A stretch of 64,000 nt of DNA from Aliagarivorans taiwanensis DSM 22990 (GTDB lineage Bacteria > Pseudomonadota > Gammaproteobacteria > Enterobacterales > Celerinatantimonadaceae), in NCBI RefSeq assembly GCF_000429505.1, contig NZ_AUBZ01000018.1:1-64000 (forward strand). Direction: 5' to 3'. The notes beneath the pieces were generated by a model. The model did no database searches and had not been told where the DNA came from. It saw only the letters and a list, made by a program, of their open reading frames with translations. The position numbers were made by a program, and so were the translations under genes. Shown one piece after another: positions 1-8,232 of this stretch (position 1 is its first letter; the number at the start of each line of letters is the position of its first letter).

Positions 1-146
1 GAAATAGCCAGTTTAGACACAGCGACTCCGGGTTGGCTGGCAAGTGAAGCAGCTAGCGATATAAGCCTTTGAGTACGTCTGGGGTCATTGAGCTCTGCCT
101 GACTAAACTGCGCTTGTGCCCACTCCATTGGGTTTGAACTGTCCAT
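1..146 (-). CDS. Transposase, N-terminal part only (Tn5/IS50-like)
   Basis: Translating the minus strand from ATG at 144-146 gives an open frame to the window edge (48 codons). It contains EWAQAQFSQAELNDPRRTQR followed by a segment like LISLAASLASQPGV. This matches the N-terminal DNA-binding module of Tn5-family transposases (pattern W-A-x3-F-x2-A-x-L-x-D-x-R-R-x2-R-L). In that family this module contacts the element ends and the catalytic DDE domain follows; here the latter lies outside the window. A GAGATGG stretch upstream of the ATG may serve as ribosome binding site. Whether the gene is intact cannot be judged. Confidence 0.8.
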   Translation of the reverse strand, partial: MDSSNPMEWAQAQFSQAELNDPRRTQRLISLAASLASQPGVAVSKLAI

Positions 147-203
147 CGTAACCATCTCATTGAGAAATCTAAATGATCTGATCACAAGGTGAGGATTGAG
201 TTC

Positions 204-234
204 AAAAAAAATCCCCGAACGATGTTCGGGGATT
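204..234 (-). terminator. Intrinsic terminator just inside the IS tip
   Basis: AATCCCCGAAC / GTTCGGGGATT form an 11-bp perfect stem (210-220 with 224-234) with a 3-nt loop, followed on the minus strand by eight T (204-211). It sits between the element end and the transposase start, in the direction of transcription coming in from the isomerase gene at 286-1776. It may therefore both end that gene's transcript and shield the transposase from read-through. Confidence 0.85.
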
Positions 235-285
235 TGTGTATAAGAGACAGCCCTAGGGAGCCTTTTCTGATACTGACGCTAACGC

Positions 286-1776
286 TTAGCCCAAGAATAC
301 ACTTGGGATTTCGTTAGGGTAGCGCTCAGAAGCTGGTTGGTTGTAGTCGATTTCTTCTACACCCAGCAGATCCAGTACTTGGTACATGGTCTTAGCAACG
401 TGGCCGAAGGCAATACCCGCGTGGTGTGGGTAACGCTTCTGAACCAGCACGTGGCGGTAGAAACGCTTCATCTCTGGGATACCGAAGGCCGCAATCGCAC
501 CGAACGATTGTGGGTCGATGTCCAGGATGTCACCTTGAGCAACGTAAGCACGCAGCTTGGTGTCAGCAGTAGACTGCAGACGGAACAGCGTGGTTGCGCC
601 TGGCTTGATCTGACCTTCCAGAGTACCGCGGGTGATGTTTGGCTCTTCACCTGGCTCCATCAGGCTGTGCATGATTTTCTGGAAACGTAGTGCAGAGTTC
701 TTCATGCAGCTAGGTGCGGTGTTACCACAGTGGAAGCCCATGAATACGTCTTTATCGGTGTAGTTGCCCATTGCTTCTGGGTTGGCTTCAACCATATCTG
801 CAGGTACAGAGTTGTTGATGTCCAGAAGGGTTGCTGGATGGTTGGTTGCACAGGTGATCATGTACTCAGACAGGGCACCGTAGATGTCAACCTCACACGC
901 AACTGGAATGCCGCGCTCAGCCAGACGAGCGTTTACGTAGCAAGGCACGAAACCGAAGAACTTCTCAAATGAAGGCCAGCACTTGTTCGCAAAGATACCG
1001 AAGGTTGATGCACCCAGGTTGTCTTTGTGGAAATCAAGCAGGGCAGCTTCGTATTGAGCCAGCTTAGGCAGTAGATCTGGGTAAGGATTGTTGTCACCCA
1101 GCTCTGCTTCCATCTCTGCAACAATGCGCGGGATATCAGCGTGGCCTTCAGCTTGCTGGTAGATATCAAACAGATCCAGTTCGCTGTTTTCCATGATTTC
1201 AACGCCCAAATCGAACAGGGCTTTGATAGGCGCGTTACACGCAACGAAGTCTTGTGGGCGAGGACCGAACGAGAAGATCTTCAGGCCTTTCATACCCAGG
1301 ATAGTGCGAGCTACTGGTACGAAATCGCCGATCATGTCAGCCACTTCAGTAGGCGTGCCCACTGGGTACTCAGGGATATGTACTTTAACTTTACGTAGGC
1401 CAGCGCTGTGAGAAGCGTTCAACATACCGCAGTATGCGTCACCACGCGCATCTTGCAGGCAAGCAGTGGCTTCTTCTGCCGCTGATACGAACATGGTTGG
1501 GCCGTCAAAGCGTTGAGCCATCAAGCTCAGTGGGCCTTCAGGACCAAAGTTACCCAAGTAGATAACCAGTGAGTTGATGCCAGTTTGCTTGGCTTCTTCC
1601 AGCGCTTTAACCACATCGTTTTCGTTTTCGATGATGGTTTGCAGTTCAACAACTTCGATGTCTTTCTCGGTGCAAGCTGCAACTACAGCCTTACGACGAG
1701 ACTCTGACAGCGACAGAGGAAAGCAGTCACGGCTAACCGCAACAACACCCATTTTAACTTGTGGGATATTAATCAT
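286..1776 (-). CDS. L-fucose/L-arabinose isomerase family protein
   Basis: 496 residues, similar in length to AraA-type isomerases and shorter than FucI. Proteins of this family interconvert aldoses and ketoses using Mn2+ held by two acidic residues and a histidine. Candidate metal ligands are in the segments CEVDIYGALSEYM and GFHCGNT. The reading frame extends to a GTG at 1791, but GGAG lies 7-8 nt before the ATG at 1776, so 1776 is chosen. No kinase, aldolase or sugar transporter is adjacent, so the sugar cannot be assigned. The gene may be free-standing, with an FNR/CRP-like site upstream. Its 3' end is 35 bp from an inserted IS element. Substrate unknown; the family assignment is firm. 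Confidence 0.85.
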   Translation of the reverse strand: MINIPQVKMGVVAVSRDCFPLSLSESRRKAVVAACTEKDIEVVELQTIIENENDVVKALEEAKQTGINSLVIYLGNFGPEGPLSLMAQRFDGPTMFVSAAEEATACLQDARGDAYCGMLNASHSAGLRKVKVHIPEYPVGTPTEVADMIGDFVPVARTILGMKGLKIFSFGPRPQDFVACNAPIKALFDLGVEIMENSELDLFDIYQQAEGHADIPRIVAEMEAELGDNNPYPDLLPKLAQYEAALLDFHKDNLGASTFGIFANKCWPSFEKFFGFVPCYVNARLAERGIPVACEVDIYGALSEYMITCATNHPATLLDINNSVPADMVEANPEAMGNYTDKDVFMGFHCGNTAPSCMKNSALRFQKIMHSLMEPGEEPNITRGTLEGQIKPGATTLFRLQSTADTKLRAYVAQGDILDIDPQSFGAIAAFGIPEMKRFYRHVLVQKRYPHHAGIAFGHVAKTMYQVLDLLGVEEIDYNQPASERYPNEIPSVFLG

Positions 1777-1854
1777 AACTCGCTCCAACACGATGGTCTG
1801 ATGACCTTGTTTTAATTGCTGGCAAGTGTGCGGTATTTAGGTAAAAGCTGTGAA

Positions 1855-1868
1855 TTGACCTAGATCAA
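1855..1868. promoter_or_regulatory. FNR/CRP-like site upstream of the isomerase gene
   Basis: TTGACCTAGATCAA differs from the FNR consensus TTGATNNNNATCAA at one base and is a near-perfect palindrome. It lies about 80 bp upstream of the ATG at 1776, a usual distance for activation. TGTGA just before it (1850-1854) also makes CRP possible. Prediction from motif only. Confidence 0.4.
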
Positions 1869-1956
1869 TAACCCTTTGGGTTGAGGGATCTGGCAAACCA
1901 GAAGGTGACATTCGTAACACTGCAAAGCAGATTCGGAAAAACTGAAGTGAAATATC

Positions 1957-1986
1957 AAAAAAAACCGACGCACTGGGCGTCGGTTT
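1957..1986 (-). terminator. Intrinsic terminator of the alcohol dehydrogenase gene
   Basis: A 10-bp stem AAACCGACGC / GCGTCGGTTT (1962-1971 with 1977-1986) is followed on the minus strand by a run of eight T (1957-1964). It lies 35 bp downstream of the stop codon at 2021 and before the isomerase promoter region, separating the two minus-strand genes. Confidence 0.88.
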
Positions 1987-2020
1987 GCAAAGGGAATAAT
2001 CGACAGGGTCAAATCGCGAT

Positions 2021-3181
2021 TTACGCGTAGGCATCCTCGATAATCTGGCGGCTGATGCTCAGGTCCAGATCGCCGGTTTCAGACAGGGCGACCATGCCGT
2101 GATCTTCCAGTGCCTGTACGATGCTGTCGATCTGCGATTTTTCAACGCCGTACTCCGACAAGCGGGTTTTTACATCGAGTGACTCGAAGAACTCACGGGT
2201 TTTGGCAATCGCCGCATCGATGCGCTGGTCATCGTCACCTTCGGTAATGTCCCATACGCGCTCAGCATATTGCAGCAGCTTGGCGTGTTTCTTCTGTTTA
2301 CGTAGCTTCCACACCGATGGCTGGATGATCGCCAGGCTCTGGCCGTGATCGATACCAAACAGCGCAGTTAGCTCATGGCCAATCATATGGGTGGTCCAAT
2401 CTTGTGGTACCCCTGCGCCAATAAAGCCATTCAGTGCTGACGTTGCCGCCCACACCAAGGTGGCGCGTGCTTCGTAGTCCTCTGGGTTGGCCAGAGTGAC
2501 CGGGCCTATCTCGATCAGAGTTTTTAGGATGCCCTCAGCGGTACGGTCCTGAATATGGCCGTTGGCAGGCAGGGTAACGTACTGTTCCAGAGTATGCACA
2601 AAGGCATCTACCACGCCATTCGCCACCTGTACCGGTGGCAAGCTAAAGGTCAGGCTGGGGTCCAATACCGAGAACTGTGGGAACAGTAACGGGTGCATCA
2701 CCGGGAACTTACCGCCCTGATAAGACACTACCGCGCCCATGTTCATCTCTGAGCCAGTTGCTGGCAGAGTGGCTACAGTAGCTAGTGGCAGCGCGCTCTC
2801 AATTGGTGGTGGCGCAAAGCCATGTTTTAGAATGTCGGCTTCATCACCATCGTAGTTAGCGGCCGCGGCAACAAACTTGGTGCCATCCATCACCGAACCC
2901 CCGCCCACGGCCAGCAGGAAATCCACCTTCTCTGCGCGTACGATCTCAATGGCTTTCATCAGGGTGTCGAACTGTGGGTTAGGCTCAATGCCAGCAAACT
3001 CCACCACTTGGCGCTCACCTAGGCCGGCCAGTACTTTATCCAAGGTACCGAAGCGTTTTACGCTCCCGCCACCATATAACACCATGACTTTGGCATCTTG
3101 GGGCACCAGCTTGTCCAGTTCGCCCAAGCGGTCTTTGCCGAATACGATATGAGTAGGGTTGCGATAATCGAAGTTGTTCAT
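2021..3181 (-). CDS. yqhD: Iron-containing alcohol dehydrogenase, YqhD/butanol dehydrogenase type
   Basis: 386 residues, the usual size of NADPH-dependent YqhD-type aldehyde reductases, which reduce many toxic or short-chain aldehydes in the cytosol. The dinucleotide-binding GGGSVMDGTK is at residues 93-102. The four metal ligands known for E. coli YqhD (Asp194, His198, His267, His281) have counterparts with a constant shift of two: Asp192, His196, His265 and His279 (in GVVDAFVHTLEQ and HMIGHELTALFGIDHG). It is transcribed away from an AraC-type regulator at 3364-4245, the same arrangement as yqhC-yqhD in E. coli, so induction by aldehydes through that regulator is likely. A strong terminator follows. 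Confidence 0.93.
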   Translation of the reverse strand: MNNFDYRNPTHIVFGKDRLGELDKLVPQDAKVMVLYGGGSVKRFGTLDKVLAGLGERQVVEFAGIEPNPQFDTLMKAIEIVRAEKVDFLLAVGGGSVMDGTKFVAAAANYDGDEADILKHGFAPPPIESALPLATVATLPATGSEMNMGAVVSYQGGKFPVMHPLLFPQFSVLDPSLTFSLPPVQVANGVVDAFVHTLEQYVTLPANGHIQDRTAEGILKTLIEIGPVTLANPEDYEARATLVWAATSALNGFIGAGVPQDWTTHMIGHELTALFGIDHGQSLAIIQPSVWKLRKQKKHAKLLQYAERVWDITEGDDDQRIDAAIAKTREFFESLDVKTRLSEYGVEKSQIDSIVQALEDHGMVALSETGDLDLSISRQIIEDAYA

Positions 3182-3363
3182 GCTCTCTCCTTCCAGTGAG
3201 GTTGTTCGGGTATATCCTAGTCGCTTACGGGGAATTCGAAAGGGGGATATCGCTCAAATTCGTGCCTAAAACTATCACCGCTGGCAAAAAGGTGTTTTTA
3301 GGCTGTGGCTTGTTTTATGCTTACCTTAAAGCGCAACCACTCACGGTTTTACAGGATTTCCCT

Positions 3364-4245
3364 ATGCAACGACTCGCCAAGCTGCTTGAACCGCTGGCCC
3401 ATAGCGACGGTTACAATGCGACACGCATTCCCGGGGTTGGCATTTTTAAAGCTAGCCAATCTCGCTCGCGTGAACCCTTGTGTTATAGCCAGGGGATTAT
3501 CTTCGTGGCACAGGGCTCCAAGCAGGTGTTTTTGGAGCAGCAAGTCTATGATTACAATCCAGATAACTACTTGGTATTAACCTTGCCTATTCCTGCGGAG
3601 TGTGCGACTCATGTTAAAGCGGGAGAGCCTCTGCTCGGTTTGGTAGTCGACATCGATATGGGGATGTTGCATCAGTTGGTGCGAGAGTTTGATGAGCACC
3701 AGCAAACGCCGGTCGAGGTAGAGCGGTTGAGTGAGAACAAAAGCCTGTTCGTCAGCCATGCCCCAGAGGCGCTGCGTTGCGCCTTGCTGCGTTTGGTACA
3801 GAGTCTAAGCTCGCCCTTGCAAGCCGATGTGCTGGGCAAAGCCTTACTGCGCGAAGTGTTGTTTTGGGTGCTCAGCGGCCCTAACGCAGTGCCTTTGTTT
3901 GCGTTGGCGCTGCACAATACCCATTTGTCGCGGCTGGAGAAGGCACTTAAACATATCCATGAGAACTACTATCAGGCCCTGGATGTCAATCAGTTGGCGG
4001 GTATGGCTAATATGAGCCCCTCATCCTTCCACCGAAACTTCCGTCAGGTGACCTCCAGCTCGCCGATCCAATACCTCAAGAAGCTGCGCTTATCCAAGGC
4101 GCGGGAGCTGTTACTCGATCAAGGCTTGAAGGTTAAACAGGCGGCCGCGCAAGTCGGCTATGAGAGCCCTAACCAGTTTAGCCGCGAGTTTAAACGCTAC
4201 TTTGGCGAGAGCCCGCAGGATTGCTCCCTACAGCTAGCCAGTTAG
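3364..4245 (+). CDS. AraC-family transcriptional regulator (YqhC-like)
   Basis: 293 residues from the ATG at 3364; the frame runs back to a GTG at 3196, but the extra 56 residues look non-coding and ACAGGA lies 8-9 nt before ATG 3364. An N-terminal AraC_N-type domain (begins MQRLAKLLEPL) precedes two C-terminal helix-turn-helix motifs: one around DVNQLAGMANMSPSSFHRNF, the second ending in VGYESPNQFSREFKRYFG. This is the layout of YqhC, which activates the divergent aldehyde reductase gene yqhD; the same divergence is seen here. The gene's last 12 bp overlap the convergent patatin gene. Confidence 0.88.
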   Translation: MQRLAKLLEPLAHSDGYNATRIPGVGIFKASQSRSREPLCYSQGIIFVAQGSKQVFLEQQVYDYNPDNYLVLTLPIPAECATHVKAGEPLLGLVVDIDMGMLHQLVREFDEHQQTPVEVERLSENKSLFVSHAPEALRCALLRLVQSLSSPLQADVLGKALLREVLFWVLSGPNAVPLFALALHNTHLSRLEKALKHIHENYYQALDVNQLAGMANMSPSSFHRNFRQVTSSSPIQYLKKLRLSKARELLLDQGLKVKQAAAQVGYESPNQFSREFKRYFGESPQDCSLQLAS

Positions 4246-5097
4246 CGACATTTGACTGGCGTGCTGGCTGGCGGTTTTGCGCGACAGATACACGCCTCCG
4301 ACCTGCAAGCCCATCTGGTAGCCCTGATTGAGCTTGTCGAGGTCCATAGTCAGGCGACTGACATCAAACTCTAAGGGTGGCGCGAGAACATCCACCCGGC
4401 AATCGGCAGGTGGCTTGGCAATAAACTCCAGCGCCTGATTATAGCTTTCTGCACGTTGCAGTACTGCCTTGGCCAGCCCCGGGTACTGGCGAAACAGCTG
4501 CTTCATTAGCCACGGATAGCGGGTCTGGGCCTTCTCGTAGCCCTCTGGGTGGGACAGTATCACGGTGATGTGCCGTGCCCCCATTTGGTAGGCTTGCCTC
4601 ACTGGGATTGAATCCCCCACGGCGCCGTCGGTGTAGCGCTTGCCATCAATGCGCGGGGTGGCTTTATAGGCAAAGGGCAGGGCGCAGGTGGCTTCAATCA
4701 AGGGGTCGATAGTGGTCGGGCTGATCCGGTGATAATGTGCTTCTGCACTCTCGACATCGGTGATCGATACATAGAAGGGGCTGGCGGCGTAAAGTGCCTG
4801 CTCGTTGACCGGAAAGCGTTTCTTCGACTCTTCCCATAGCCACTTTACATCAATCAAATGGCCGCCACGTACAAAGCGGCGAGCACTTAAGAACTCATCA
4901 CTGGTGGCCAGCTCGGTGATCACGCGATAGCTGCGTCGCGGCTGCCGACTTTGGTAACCCACCAGGTTGGATGCACCGGCTGAAACGCCGATGACAAAAT
5001 TGAAGGGGTAGTAGGATTCAGCCATAAACGCATCGAGCACCCCGCTGGCAAAAATCCCGCGCATCGCTCCACCTTCAACAACCAGTGCATGTTGCAT
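4234..5097 (-). CDS. Patatin-like phospholipase (YjjU-like)
   Basis: 287 residues with the Ser-Asp dyad of patatins. The oxyanion segment is VEGGAMRGIF (7-16), the nucleophile elbow is GVSAG (37-41, Ser39), and the catalytic aspartate is in TDGAV (Asp157, a DGA variant of the usual DGG/DGA). No signal peptide, so it is probably a cytoplasmic or membrane-associated lipid acyl hydrolase. The C-terminal part after about residue 200 resembles the DUF6363-type extension of YjjU proteins. It converges on, and overlaps by 12 bp, the araC-type gene. Natural substrate unknown. Confidence 0.88.
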   Translation of the reverse strand: MQHALVVEGGAMRGIFASGVLDAFMAESYYPFNFVIGVSAGASNLVGYQSRQPRRSYRVITELATSDEFLSARRFVRGGHLIDVKWLWEESKKRFPVNEQALYAASPFYVSITDVESAEAHYHRISPTTIDPLIEATCALPFAYKATPRIDGKRYTDGAVGDSIPVRQAYQMGARHITVILSHPEGYEKAQTRYPWLMKQLFRQYPGLAKAVLQRAESYNQALEFIAKPPADCRVDVLAPPLEFDVSRLTMDLDKLNQGYQMGLQVGGVYLSRKTASQHASQMSLTG

Positions 5098-5258
5098 TAA
5101 CCGGCTCCTCCCTGTCCATTTGTGTCCGAGCGCTTAGCTTATCTCACAACTGGTCGGATGTGTAGGCGTGGGAGCTAGCTCAAGCTTTGAGCAATGAAAT
5201 AAAGTAAATGCTTATGTTAATATTTAACCACTCGTTAACAGTTTCCAGGGAGTAGGAG

Positions 5259-5894
5259 ATGAGCAGTTTGGGGCGTGGTAGCGCAGCAGTATGTGGGATC
5301 GGCGCGTTAGGGATGGTGGCCTTATCCGCAGCCGCTCAGGCCGATTCATCAAGCTCGCTGGAGCAATGGGACAACACGCAGCAGCATCATTGCGAAGCCA
5401 AGCAGCGCCAAGCTATCAGCAACCTCAACGGCAATCTCACTCGCTATCGAGAGGTCCACAAAGATAAGCAAAGCGATCACCAGAAGCAGCTGCGCGTCTA
5501 TCAGCAGATCCTCAGCGACCTTCAGCAGCCGGACTTGGATATCTGTGAGCGCAAATACGGCATGGACCTCAAGCCTCGTTACTATCAGGAATTTACCAAG
5601 TTTCAGACCCATCTGAGCTGCCGGCTGCCTGCGCTCAGTTATCAGTTGGCTGCGAGTGAGCTGGCCGATTCCAGCCTGCAGCTTGAACAGTTAATCCAAT
5701 CCAAGGAGCCGCTGCCACTCACTCGCCAGCGCGAGCTGATGCAACAGCAAGTCACGCGCTACTTCGCTGCTGCTGAGGCCCTGCGCAGTGACATAGCATG
5801 TCAGCCGATCAACCAAAGCGAATGGGACATGGAGCAAAGCAGCCGTCAGTGGGCCAGCAATCTCTCACAGTTATTGGACAGCTACCTGCCCTAG
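5259..5894 (+). CDS. Secreted or periplasmic protein of unknown function
   Basis: 211 residues. A hydrophobic N-terminus with a probable signal-peptidase site near AAAQADS (about residue 29) suggests export. The mature part is rich in Gln, Glu, Leu and Ser and is probably mostly helical (coiled-coil-like around 55-105). Four cysteines remain after cleavage (HHC, DIC, LSC, IAC contexts), enough for two disulfides. I recognise no family. AGGGAGTAGGAG lies immediately before the ATG, giving a good ribosome binding site. It ends 7 bp from the convergent binding-protein gene at 5902-6960. Confidence 0.7.
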   Translation: MSSLGRGSAAVCGIGALGMVALSAAAQADSSSSLEQWDNTQQHHCEAKQRQAISNLNGNLTRYREVHKDKQSDHQKQLRVYQQILSDLQQPDLDICERKYGMDLKPRYYQEFTKFQTHLSCRLPALSYQLAASELADSSLQLEQLIQSKEPLPLTRQRELMQQQVTRYFAAAEALRSDIACQPINQSEWDMEQSSRQWASNLSQLLDSYLP

Positions 5895-5901
5895 ACTGGG
5901 C

Positions 5902-6960
5902 TTAGGGTAAGGCAGTAAGTCGTTGCTTGTTCAGCTGGAAGTTAGTGGGCAGCGAGTCTTGCGCGGCGAGCTGGCGAAACGGGAAACGGCTCCAATCTTT
6001 GTCTATCAGGCATTGATAGATAGGACTATTTTCGTTTATCAGCTCAAAGAAGGGGCGATTGATCCGTTTGGGAACACCCGAGCCTTTACTGTGTCGATCG
6101 ATTAGCAGTAAGGCCCAGCCTGCGAGGGCAAAGTGTCCTGCTCCTAGCGAGCTTATCTCACCTTGCTGGCGACGTTGGATAATCTCTGCCGAGCTGTTTA
6201 CTGTGGCGATGTATACATCTTTTCCGGGGGTCAGTCCTGTCTTGTTTAGCGCTTTTATCGCCCCCAATGCACTGTGATCATTCACCGTCCAGATATAGCG
6301 TGATTGCGGAAAGCGCTTAAGTAAACGCATTGTCTTGCTGTATGCCTGTTGCTCATTCCAATCGGTATACACCACTTGTTTGAGCGTAAGCTGAGTGTTG
6401 TGCTTAACATAGTCCAGCGCCCCTTGAGTACGCTGGATAGACGCCGGGGTAAGTTTATCGCCGGATAACACCAGCAAGTCACCCGCTTGCTGGCCGCCAG
6501 CTAACACCATCTCTTTGGCGGTCTGCTGACCAATCCAGTAGTTGTCGGGGATCAGTGTAGTCAGTAAGAACTCTTCCCAATGAGCCGACAGCTTTGCCTT
6601 AGTGCGCTCACCTTGGCTTAAGTCGTTGAGGATGATGACAATGTATACTGGGTGGCCCTCCAGCAGTGTCATTAGTCTCGGCAGCACCTGCTTTTCGTTA
6701 ACCAAAATCAAATAGTCCGGCAGCTGCCGACGAGCGATTAGCTTCTGCAGATGATTGACCAGGGTGTACTCCTCGCGCTCGCCGTGGACAATGTCCAGAT
6801 CGATAAGCAGCTGCTTGGCCGCTTCTTTGGCGAAGTGGTCCACATCGGACCAAAAGCTTTCTTCCGCTTTACCTGGATTGAGAAACAGCACAGAGGAGTA
6901 TTGGCCGTGACTTGGTAAGCTAAATATATAGAGCGCGCAGAGTAGGATAAGTCGGGACAT
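5902..6960 (-). CDS. Periplasmic sugar-type substrate-binding protein (RbsB/LuxP-like fold), orphan
   Basis: 352 residues with an N-terminal signal peptide (about 1-19). The order of segments is that of type I periplasmic binding proteins: start of lobe 1 at SVLFLNPGKAEESFW, a hinge region, GDLLVLSGDK, then TVNDHSALGAIKALNKTG and KDVYIATVNSS in lobe 2. No permease or ATPase gene is near, so it is unlikely to be a simple importer component. Chemoreceptor, GGDEF or histidine-kinase partners are known for such orphan proteins; a chemoreceptor lies 1.3 kb away, divergently, but has its own neighbouring binding protein. Ligand unknown. Confidence 0.75.
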   Translation of the reverse strand: MSRLILLCALYIFSLPSHGQYSSVLFLNPGKAEESFWSDVDHFAKEAAKQLLIDLDIVHGEREEYTLVNHLQKLIARRQLPDYLILVNEKQVLPRLMTLLEGHPVYIVIILNDLSQGERTKAKLSAHWEEFLLTTLIPDNYWIGQQTAKEMVLAGGQQAGDLLVLSGDKLTPASIQRTQGALDYVKHNTQLTLKQVVYTDWNEQQAYSKTMRLLKRFPQSRYIWTVNDHSALGAIKALNKTGLTPGKDVYIATVNSSAEIIQRRQQGEISSLGAGHFALAGWALLLIDRHSKGSGVPKRINRPFFELINENSPIYQCLIDKDWSRFPFRQLAAQDSLPTNFQLNKQRLTALP

Positions 6961-7381
6961 TCTTATGTGGGTTAGCCAGAGACAAATATAAGCTTAGCTC
7001 CTAGGAATGAACCTGGTGATGGCTATTTTGTTGCGGTAGCGTCAAAGCTAAGGCAATGATTTAGATATGAAATAGCCTCTCTGTAGATAAGTACTTACAT
7101 ATACAGGTGAATTATTTTGCTTATTTCTATCTTCTTCTCCCGCCTGTTTCATATTAACCAAACCGTATTTCTCTGCTTCTACACCAAGTTTGACTCTGTT
7201 CAAACTGAGTTGACGGCTGTGGCTGCCAGCTTCCGTAAACGCTTCTGGCTCTAGCTGTCGACGCCGCTACCTTAACGTCAGAATGCCTTGCCTCTGGCCC
7301 TCCCGAGATAAAAAACGAGGTTTCAGTGTTAAACCAGCGTTTTGGCGAGGCTTGCCTATAATTTGACTGACGGAGGAAAAG
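6961..7381. other. Intergenic region between divergent genes
   Basis: About 420 bp with no convincing gene. It must hold the divergent promoters for the genes at 5902-6960 and 7382-8230. A perfect TATAAT (7357-7362) lies 20 bp before the ATG at 7382, with no good -35 at the right spacing; GGAGG (7372-7376) is the ribosome binding site. No repeat or RNA family was recognised. Confidence 0.5.
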
Positions 7382-8230
7382 ATGAAAAAAGCGATAATTT
7401 TGTCAATATTGGTGGTGATATCAAGCGCCCAAGGTCAGCCCCTTAAAGCGTCGGGCTCTTCCAACGGGCAAAGTCTCCCTAACCAGCTATTAGATGCCAT
7501 CGTAGAGCGTTCTGATATCTATGACAGTGTCGAGTATCCCTATGGAGAAGCAGGAGACAGTTCGTTTGCTCGTACTCAGGCTGATCTGGACGATGGCAAA
7601 CTTGACCTTCTCTGGACGGCGACCTCTAAGGACTATGAAGAGCAGATGCAAGCAGTTTACTTCCCACTATACCGCGGAACTCTTGGAATGCGTTTGGGGA
7701 TCGTTCGCAGCAACGATCAACAAGCCCTTGCATCGGTGACGACCCTGCAGCAGTTGCGCCAACATCGAGCATGCCAAGGTAAGTTATGGGCTGACACTGC
7801 GATCCTCGAAGCAAATGGGATTCCGGTAGCTAAGAGCCTGGGTTACTTCAACATATTTGCGATGCTCGATGCCGAGCGTTGTCGCTATTTTCCGCGCGCG
7901 ATCTTCGAGCCTTGGGCTGAGCTGGAAAGGGAATCGAAGTATCCGCTAAGTGTCGATAGCCACATTATGTTGCGCTACAAAATGCCATTTTTCTTTTTTA
8001 CCAAGAAAGGGAACCAGCAAGTGGCTCAACATATTGAAGAGATCCTCTACCAAATGTTTGCAGATGGCAGCTTCCAAGCGATGTTTTTCAACCATCCCGA
8101 TGTCAAAAATGCCCTAGAGTTGGGCCAGCTTAAACAGCGCAAGATCTTTGATTTAACCAACCCAAACCTTACCGAACGGGTACAGCAGATCCCCTCTGAA
8201 GTGTGGTTTGATCCCCTGGCTGGAGAATAA
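7382..8230 (+). CDS. Periplasmic amino-acid-type binding protein, likely ligand-sensing partner of the chemoreceptor
   Basis: 282 residues with a short signal peptide (cleavage near SAQGQ, residue 19). The fold appears to be a type II periplasmic binding protein: a segment around [29 protein letters not shown] at the hinge, and a second lobe with [15 protein letters not shown]. Only 2 bp separate its stop from the start of the chemoreceptor gene, so the two are almost certainly co-transcribed and translationally coupled. There is no ABC permease. I infer that it captures a ligand and presents it to the receptor rather than feeding a transporter. GGAGG lies just before the ATG. Confidence 0.78.
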   Translation: MKKAIILSILVVISSAQGQPLKASGSSNGQSLPNQLLDAIVERSDIYDSVEYPYGEAGDSSFARTQADLDDGKLDLLWTATSKDYEEQMQAVYFPLYRGTLGMRLGIVRSNDQQALASVTTLQQLRQHRACQGKLWADTAILEANGIPVAKSLGYFNIFAMLDAERCRYFPRAIFEPWAELERESKYPLSVDSHIMLRYKMPFFFFTKKGNQQVAQHIEEILYQMFADGSFQAMFFNHPDVKNALELGQLKQRKIFDLTNPNLTERVQQIPSEVWFDPLAGE

Positions 8231-8232
8231 CA

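Larger units (their letters stand above)
1..250 (-). mobile_element. Tip of an IS50/Tn5-like (IS4 superfamily) insertion sequence, cut by the window edge
   Basis: The element tip at 234-250 reads, on the minus strand, CTGTCTCTTATACACAA. This is the characteristic end shared by IS50/Tn5-type elements (IS50 outside end: CTGACTCTTATACACAAGT). Inside it lie a terminator hairpin (204-234) and the start of a transposase gene (146 downwards). The rest of the element is beyond base 1, so the opposite end and the target duplication cannot be seen. If the duplication is 9 bp, as for IS50, it should be the bases at 251-259. The similarity to the mosaic end used in sequencing adapters was considered, but the adjoining transposase gene makes a real element much more likely. 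Confidence 0.85.

Noticed and set aside
234-250. Tn5 mosaic-end-like sequence as sequencing-adapter contamination
   Set aside because: It continues into a natural terminator and a transposase gene, and differs from the adapter after ACACA.
7343-7357. Possible sigma-54 promoter (TTGGC...TTGC) before the binding-protein gene
   Set aside because: The distance between the GG and GC elements is 10 instead of 12 bases.
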